Below, one piece after another: positions 58,105-64,000 of a stretch of 64,000 bases of DNA (positions are counted from its first letter, which is position 1; every line of letters begins with the position of its first letter). This DNA comes from Diphasiastrum complanatum (lineage: Eukaryota > Streptophyta > Lycopodiopsida > Lycopodiales > Lycopodiaceae): positions 23,003,810 to 23,067,809 of the forward strand of contig CM055100.1 in NCBI GenBank assembly GCA_029204225.1, given 5' to 3'. Position numbers and translations under genes: made by a program. The notes under the pieces were generated by a model, which was given only the letters and a program-made list of their open reading frames with translations, made no database searches and was not told the origin of the DNA.

Positions 58105-58124
58105 GCTACTCGACAACGACACCA
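58105..58124 (-). promoter_or_regulatory. Primer-binding site of gypsy-2
   Basis: On the minus strand TGGTGTCGTTGTCGAGTAGC follows the LTR end CTACA after four bases and resembles the TGGCGCCGTTGCCGGGG site of plant gypsy elements. Confidence 0.7.
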
Positions 58125-58128
58125 AAAT

Positions 58129-58333
58129 TGTAGCAGGTATTTCCTATCCACTTTCAACTTTAGATCCAAGCACATCAAGCATCAAAGGAGATGAATAGGA
58201 TTAACATGTTGTCACAAGGAGATTCGTTCCCATGAGAGTGATAGTATAGTTCATAATCAAGAACATGCTTATGATCCACATCTAACACTAAGATTAACAC
58301 TATGATCCATTAACACTACTCAAGGTAAAACTT

Positions 58334-58415
<82 letters not shown>

Positions 58416-58866
58416 GTATAATAAAGATCAATCCCAACAATTAACAAATCCAACAAATAGCAAAATCCAAATAAGCATGAGAGATGGAGGACTAAAGAAA
58501 AGCAAGGACATCTGATTTTAAATCGATAGAAGTTCAATTTGCTTAATTGAAACATGAATGTGAATCACAAGGCACCACTATATAGAGTGGATTTTAGGGC
58601 TTTGGCCTCAAATCCTACTGGCCAATTTCTTTCTCCCTTATTAATTGAAATTTGAAATTTGGGGGGAGTCCTTTTTAATCACTAACTTCATTATTAGGCC
58701 TTTCGACATTGAATTCCTGCAAAAAGGCCTAAAGTCCTTTTATTAACTTTTAACTAATCAAATAACTATGTGATCATCTGGTTGGACTCACACACCCTGG
58801 GTGCCAAATCCCTCTCACTTATTAACTATGGTTAGGGTTGTCTTGATATTTGCAAACCCTCCAACA
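58129..58866 (-). repeat. 5' LTR of gypsy-2
   Basis: On the minus strand it starts TGTTGGAGGGTTTGC and ends ACCTGCTACA, about 738 bases. A (TC)n(AC)n microsatellite (58335-58412) has grown inside it. Confidence 0.7.
58335..58412. repeat. Compound (TC)n(AC)n microsatellite
   Basis: A TC run passes directly into an AC run, the same compound pattern as at 7579-7771. Confidence 0.95.
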
Positions 58867-59049
58867 GAGCTTTTGTGATTGCCCTTGTACTTGGAATATG
58901 TTTTTTAGCTTACAGTTGCGGTTTTAGGTAGTTTCAAGATGGTGAACAATGCGAATCCATTTTGAGTGAAAATAGCAAATTGGGTGGCATTTCCAATTAT
59001 GTAATATGGAAATTCAAAATAAAAAATATCCCAATTGAGAGGAAACTAT
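58867..59049. other. Short stretch without recognised gene
   Basis: Nothing supported. Confidence 0.4.
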
Positions 59050-59400
59050 AGGATGTCATCACAAGGATGAGCGAAGACCACCAAACAAAGCGAACATCAA
59101 AGTGTTCGGCAATAAGGCGAGAAGGACATTGAATTTCATCAATTTGTCAGTGAAGGACACCTCATTACACAGTCATGCCAAGTCTGACTTTGGGATGTAT
59201 GAAAGAGTAGTTTAAGACATCAAATCCATCTAGGATCATGTTTCCGAAGTCAAAATTGAACAGTGCTTGAATGGAACATTGAGAGCACATTCAAACCTAC
59301 ATGACCAGAATCAAGACAATGAGAGATGAGCTGCATTCGATTGAGTGCATATGTGATGTGGAGCTGGTGCACAATACTTTGTGTGACATTGTAGAGTCCT
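59050..59400 (+). pseudogene. Degraded gag fragment of an LTR element
   Basis: Near 59295-59400 one frame reads YMTRIKTMRDELHSIECICD and VELVHNTLCDIVES, similar to a retroelement gag helical segment (M-x-R-I-x-x-L/M-R-D-E-L). It ends in a stop just before an LTR-like sequence. Confidence 0.45.
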
Positions 59401-59415
59401 AGTAAATGCTTGTGA

Positions 59416-59764
59416 TGTTGGATTATTCTCCTTCTTACCAATCGACTAATCGATTTTAATTTTCATCCATTGTTTATCCAGTTCTGCGGATTTTTCCGTG
59501 TGTTTATACAGTCTGCAGAATTATAAATATGTTTCACAGTCTGAACACTCATGAGCATTCTAGCCCACTTCTTAGAGTTGTTTTAGAGATTGCTATTAAG
59601 CTACTGCTTATCAGCATTACGCTTAATTTAGACTTTTTATTTTAGCCACTCAGAGATAGCATAGAGTACGCGGCTTCGATCCGCAACTTATTGTACTCAT
59701 TTACTTTTGTTATGCTTTCATACTGAATCAATACTATCCTTCATCGCGTTCAATTTTCGTCTCA
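59416..59764 (+). repeat. LTR-like sequence
   Basis: It starts TGTTGGATTATTCTCC and ends TTTTCGTCTCA with the T-rich character, TATAAATA-like element (near 59522) and length of a short LTR. There is no primer-binding site after it, so it may be a solo or 3' LTR. Boundaries are provisional. Confidence 0.45.
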
Positions 59765-59794
59765 GAATGTATGTGTTTCTGTATTTCTTTGCGA

Positions 59795-61020
59795 CTAATT
59801 CGTTGGACCACAAAGATTGCTACATACAAGATCCAATACATGCTTTGCCTTGATGGAATGTGATTTGAGAAACTTGCTTTTAGAGTGCTTCACATAGATG
59901 TAGGATTCACAAAAGAAAGATTTCCTATCTAATGAAGAAGGGAAATACAATCCATCAACTAAATTATCACAACACATATAGGAAAGTGATCTTGTATTCA
60001 CGTGTCCAAATTGACTATGCCACAGAGAGTGCGTAAAGATTTCCTGACTCTAGTACATGTAGTCATAGTAGTATCTTCATCGAAGATCGTACACTGCTCA
60101 GATGAGAAATTAACAATGTAGCCCTCATCAGTTATCTTAGAGACTAATAACAAGTTATTTGATAGCTGAGAAACGTGAAGGATGTTGGGAACACAAATAG
60201 AAAGATCGTTGTTGAATGTGATCTTGACTGTCCCATTGCCTTCAACGCTTATGGTGCTTGAATCTCTGAGGTAGGTGAATTGATCTCTATTGTAAGTTGC
60301 ATACTCGATAAACCATTTATTGCGAGAGGTCATGTGTTGGGTAGCACCGCTGTCTAGGTAGCTATCATGGTCTTCGTTGCCACTGTTGTAAGCCATTAGC
60401 AAGTGCGTATCTTGCTCCTTGAATTCTGCCGCATTGGTGGAATCTAGTTGTTGTTATTGTTGCTTCTTTGCCTTGTTGTAGATGCGGATACGACATTCTT
60501 TGATGTTGTGATTGGCTCTCTTGCAAAATCTGCAGAAAAGCTTCTTGCGCGATCCACTATTCTCAGCTTGAGTATGAGGCTTCTGTTGTTGTTGTTGCAC
60601 TTGATTCTTGCCCTTGGAATAGTCTTTCTTCTTGGTGTACAAGGACATCAATTTGTCTTTGATGGACAGGCCGCTGGTCTTTCTCTGCATTTCTTCTTGA
60701 AGAAGATGACTGATCACCTTTTGAAGAGTGAGGTCGAGTTGTGTGGAGATCATCACCACAAAGTTTTCATACGACTTTGAAAGAGAAGAAAGCAAGGTCA
60801 TAACAACATCATCATCTTGAATAGCACATCCTATAGCTGATAACTGATCCAATAAAGATTTGAAACTGTTGATGTGAGAAGTGATGGCAGTAGAATCAGA
60901 CATGCTAAGAGTAAAGAATGTCCTTCTAAGTACATCATGAGTCTCATAGAGATTTGATAACAAATCTAATGCATCCTTATAGGTTTTGCATGTGGTAACA
61001 TGAGATATTTGGGAGTCGCC
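59795..61020 (-). pseudogene. Copia G gag, protease and pre-integrase (minus strand)
   Basis: Gag 61020-60454 begins MGDSQISHVTTCKTYKDALD with LLSSLSKSYENFVVMISTQL and one knuckle CRFCKRANHNIKEC. After stops, the protease frame 60402-59998 has YLDSGATQHMTSR and LSNNLLLVSKITDEGY. The pre-integrase piece 60001-59795 has FFCESYIYVKHSKSKF (a decayed Cys/Lys zinc segment) and ends VCSNLCGPTN at the start of integrase. The element breaks off there. It is the best-kept relative of element A. Confidence 0.85.
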
Positions 61021-61203
61021 CATGTTGGGTGTGATACATGCTAAGGCCTTCTCATATTTGACTTCCAGATGTAGAAGTTAGATCCATTGAACTTGTCAAT
61101 GACTCTAGCCTCGTTGGATGATGGAGACGAAGAGCTACCAATATGAGACATGTTAACAATAATACAAATAAAACAACTTAATCTCTCGGTTTATATCAGC
61201 TAC

Positions 61204-61215
61204 GCTCTGATACCA
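61204..61215 (-). promoter_or_regulatory. Primer-binding site of copia G
   Basis: GCTCTGATACCA is TGGTATCAGAGC on the minus strand, three bases from the LTR end TCTCCATCA. Confidence 0.88.
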
Positions 61216-61218
61216 ATC

Positions 61219-61640
61219 TGATGGAGAAAATGAGGATAGAGAACGCGAGCAGAGAAGAGAGCAAGAATATTTTCCAAATAGCTCTCCCACTACAATGGGC
61301 TGCTATATGCAAAATTAGTCTAATAGAATGTTTATGCTAAGTATAATCATAGCTTAAGTGTTCTTCTGCCCAATAGGATCTTATAAATTAATTCATACTC
61401 ACAAAAACAAAAACGGAGTATAGTCCACTGAAGAGATTAGAAATGGTCTGTGTGTGGTATTACTGATAATGGGTTTAGTCAGAAGTTTAGTTTTGAAATG
61501 GATTGAAAGAGCAATGTAATAGCGTAAGCTTCTCAGGCATCAAAGATAGCCATCGTCTGATCAGAAACTGAGGAGTCGTAGACGTCCATGTTCTGATCAG
61601 AGTGAGTGAACAAATGTTATCAAACAACAATAAAGTGCAT
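61219..61640 (-). repeat. 5' LTR of copia G (far end approximate)
   Basis: The inner end at 61219 (plus-strand TGATGGAGAAAATG) is set by the primer-binding site. The outer end is unknown because G has no second LTR here. Confidence 0.45.
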
Positions 61641-61949
61641 TCAAATCACAACAAACATTCATTTACGTTATACACAGATAGAAAAGCATGTTGCTGCTAT
61701 ATTACACTGAAGCAAAACAAAATAGCAGTTACAAACAGAATGACGGCGTAACTGGGAGGCTCAAAATCATTCGTCTCATGGATGGAGCATCACGTAGAGT
61801 GTGCCTGGATGTTCCATTTATAGATTTCATCCATATATTAATTATAGTAAATGTTTGTCACCTAATTAGGTAAGCCATTGTACTTGGAAGTATTTGGCTT
61901 GTGTAACAACTATACATGGTATATACGGTCAACGAATTAGAAAATGTTG
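61641..61949. other. Stretch without recognised genes
   Basis: A short open frame at 61688-61873 has no family trait. Confidence 0.4.
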
Positions 61950-62335
61950 ACGCGGACGAGGATGCTGCAAATCTCTCACTTCGCAAATTCTAGGAAGTGC
62001 CTGGGACATTTCTCGTTAAAAAGTCGACATTGTCGCAAAATAGTTGAACTGTTGAACTATGTTGAACTGTCGCATTTCGGAAAAGTGCAAAAAAGCTGAC
62101 ACTTTCGCATTTCAAAAAAATGCGAAAAAATTGACACTGTCGCAAAATAGATAATTGTTGAACTATGTTGAAGTGTCACATTTCAGGAAAAGCCGACATT
62201 GTCGCATCTCCGAAAAAGCTGACACTGTCGCATTTCAAGAAAGCCGACATTATTAAAAACATAGTTCATTTTTGCAGACTGTTGCGACACTTAGTTTATT
62301 TCTGTAGACTGTTGCGACACTTAGTGTATTTCTCC
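61950..62335. repeat. Degenerate tandem region with CTGTCGCA motifs
   Basis: The motif (A)CTGTCGCA or ATTGTCGCA recurs about eight times, alternating with ATTTC(A/G)-plus-A-run and GTTGAACTATGTTGAA segments. Two 29-30-base copies of GACTGTTGCGACACTTAGT lie at 62277-62335. Confidence 0.85.
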
Positions 62336-62892
62336 AGAGTTGTTCCAAATTCTAATTCGTGGAACTTCTTGAAGATGGCCAAGTCTTCAATGATCTTCAA
62401 ATTATTTAACTCAACATCTGAACTTGAAATATGATAGGATTGGTTACCCTTTGTTGGAGATCAGCCGGAAGCCTGTTGTAGACATTCTTCAAATAATTTG
62501 GCTGTCTAAGTTATGATTTTTGTAGGTATCAGATGAGTAGACGTAGAACCAAAGTTGGTTTCACCTAACCCTAGATCAACGATCGATAAACATGCAGGAA
62601 GAATCTTGAAATAGAAATTAGTTATTCACCAAGGAGACAACAATGGACTTAATTTCCAACAACATCCACGCAGTTTAAATTTTCCAGTTTCCGACCTCCA
62701 GTGTTCCAACCCTTGGGTGTACAACTGTTGCCGAAAATGATGTTCGCGTGGATAATTCGCGCGTGGACGTTCCACGCATCTGTATCCATGGCTATATCCA
62801 CGCTGATCCATGACTATATCCACAAGAAGAAAAAAAAATTTCCCGCACGTTTCTATGGATGTTGTGTGGATATTTTGACGTTGTGTTCTTGT
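62336..62892. other. Stretch with repeated TCCACGC motifs
   Basis: Between 62650 and 62830, TCCACGC/ATCCACG and the complement CGTGGA(T/C) occur about eight times on both strands, next to the CACTA transposase fragment. They might be transposase-binding subterminal repeats, but this is inference. No gene seen. Confidence 0.4.
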
Positions 62893-62896
62893 GCAT

Positions 62897-63501
62897 GATA
62901 CCTAAAATGCAAAAAAAAAAAACGAAAGAAGATGAACGTGCTCGAGATTATTTACGAGACAATACATGCATGTCCAGAGATGACTGTATTTTATATAGAG
63001 GTGAGCATTCAGAAAAGCTTCAATGTCCAAACATGTAATACTTCATGTTATAAAGATTATGTACAAGGAGATAAAGTGTTGTGAAAAGTGTTACACCATT
63101 TTCCAATCATCCCATGATTGTAGCATTTGTTTTGATGCAAATCTGTGGCACAATTAATGGATTGGCACGTCAAACATAAATCCACGGATGAAGTAATCCA
63201 TGTACCAAGTGACTCACTTTCATGGAAACATATTGAAAAGCAATGTCCCGAGTGCAAAAATGAATCTCATAATTTAAGATTTGGCCTTGCACTGGATGGA
63301 ATAAATCCTTCTAGTGTACAAGCATCAACTCGGTCCACATGGCCAGTTGTGGTCATTAATTATAATATTCTTCCATGGTTGAGTATAAAATATGACACTT
63401 GTTATCAACTTTATTGATCCCAAAAAAGTACAAGACCTAGACTCATATATGTGTATATTGCACCTTTGGTTGAAGAATTGTACATTCTTTGGAATGGTAT
63501 T
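62897..63501 (+). pseudogene. CACTA (En/Spm) TNP2-type transposase fragment, copy 2
   Basis: It starts MIPKMQKKKTKEDERARDYL, then DDCILYRGEHSEKLQCP; after stops, the frame from 63145 reads MDWHVKHKSTDEVIHVPSDS, SWKHIEKQCPECKNESH, RFGLALDGINPSS and STWPVVVINYNILPWLSIKY, then KKVQDLDSYMCI-like sequence and VEELYILWNGI. This is the core of TNP2 transposases (the R-L-x-L-x-x-D-G-x-N-P segment). It is cut at 63501 by repeat R. It is the inverted counterpart of 9481-9920. Confidence 0.85.
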
Positions 63502-64000
63502 TGTGAACTCGAGGGTGAAGGCTTGTCCTAAGTTCTTAAAGGCCAAAAGAACTAATTGGCTTTTCATTCACATAAGCTAGTCTCAAATCAACTTAATGAG
63601 AACCAACTAAGATTTTAAATCAAAACTTGAAAAACAATTGCATCACATAGAGTCATTCACACAATAGCGGAAGCATTGAGGGGTCAAGATGGGGACCAAC
63701 CCCCCCCCCCTGAAGGATTCTTTTTTTATCATTATGCAAATCCAATTGGCCAATGCCAATTACATATACAATGGATTCCAATAGGGATCTCAGATGTAGG
63801 AACATCAACTTACATAAACGTAGTTCATATTTCTTGTTCTTAATTCCATATCTAGCTTAACAAACGCATAGAAATTTCTTCATCAGTCTCAATCTTTTTG
63901 ACATGCAATCATAAGGGTTCATAGATTCTTGACATGCAACAGTCATGAAGTGACATGCATGGTCATTCGGCAATGCATGATGTGACATACAAACTTCAAA
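63502..64000 (+). repeat. Dispersed repeat R, copy 2 (plus), runs off the window
   Basis: It starts TGTGAACTCGAGG, abruptly after the CACTA frame, and matches 28781-28190 inverted to the end of the window. The C-run here is at 63701-63712. Confidence 0.88.

Larger units (their letters stand above)
53230..58866 (-). mobile_element. Minus-strand Ty3/gypsy element, gypsy-2 (5' part), with a TRIM-like insert
   Basis: From right to left: LTR (58129-58866), primer-binding site (58105-58124), leader, gag (56914-56080), an inserted small LTR element (54136-56070), rest of gag and protease (54130-53250). It is cut off near 53230 before RT. Confidence 0.8.

Noticed and set aside
61688-61873. Open frame of 61 codons
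   Set aside because: No homology pattern, no promoter or splice evidence.

Overview
The window is nuclear DNA of a land plant with a repeat-rich genome. Evidence: spliced genes with GT-AG introns, a neutral ceramidase of the plant kind, and a dense layer of Ty1/copia and Ty3/gypsy LTR retrotransposons whose primer-binding sites match plant initiator-Met tRNA (TGGTATCAGAGC). CACTA (En/Spm) transposase remnants and long (CT)n/(CA)n microsatellites are also present. I cannot place the species. The AT-rich composition and low gene density would fit a fern, lycophyte, bryophyte or gymnosperm as well as a large-genome angiosperm.

Two genes look intact. At 1368-4434 (+) three small exons give a 131-residue conserved plant protein of unknown function; its last exon lies beyond a 2.5-kb intron. 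At 45337-50576 (-) nine exons give a complete 760-residue neutral ceramidase. All splice sites were read by eye, and one intron is of the GC-AG type. Ceramidase cleaves ceramide to sphingosine and fatty acid. The first gene has no known link to it, and I see no operon-like grouping.

Layout. 1-4434: gene 1. 4.8-7.6 kb: a decayed cysteine-protease-like gene facing a decayed unknown gene. 7.6-9.9 kb: microsatellite, gypsy RNase H/integrase remnant, CACTA transposase remnant. 10.3-13.65 kb: remnants of two copia elements. 14-25.2 kb: copia element D, interrupted by a MITE-like insert and by copia element C1 (17251-23114), which has an abnormal double-ended structure. 25.2-26.7 kb: gypsy pieces. 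26.7-28.8 kb: satellite-like and LTR-like sequence. 28.8-35.1 kb: minus-strand gypsy-1 with a long repeat-rich leader. 35.4-40 kb: copia B interrupted by the shrunken copia C2. 40-45 kb: mostly unassigned, with one LTR and two possible gene fragments. 45.3-50.6 kb: ceramidase. 51-53 kb: small repeats and a hairpin. 53.2-58.9 kb: minus-strand gypsy-2 with a TRIM-like element inside its gag. 59-61.2 kb: another LTR and minus-strand copia G. 62-64 kb: short repeats, a plus-strand CACTA transposase fragment, and a repeat also present inverted at 28 kb.

Almost all retroelement genes carry stops or frameshifts, so the insertions are old. Boundaries marked approximate could not be fixed because the partner LTR is missing from the window. 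The most unusual observation is C1: it seems to have integrated with a U5-type LTR end at both termini, flanked by a 5-bp target duplication.
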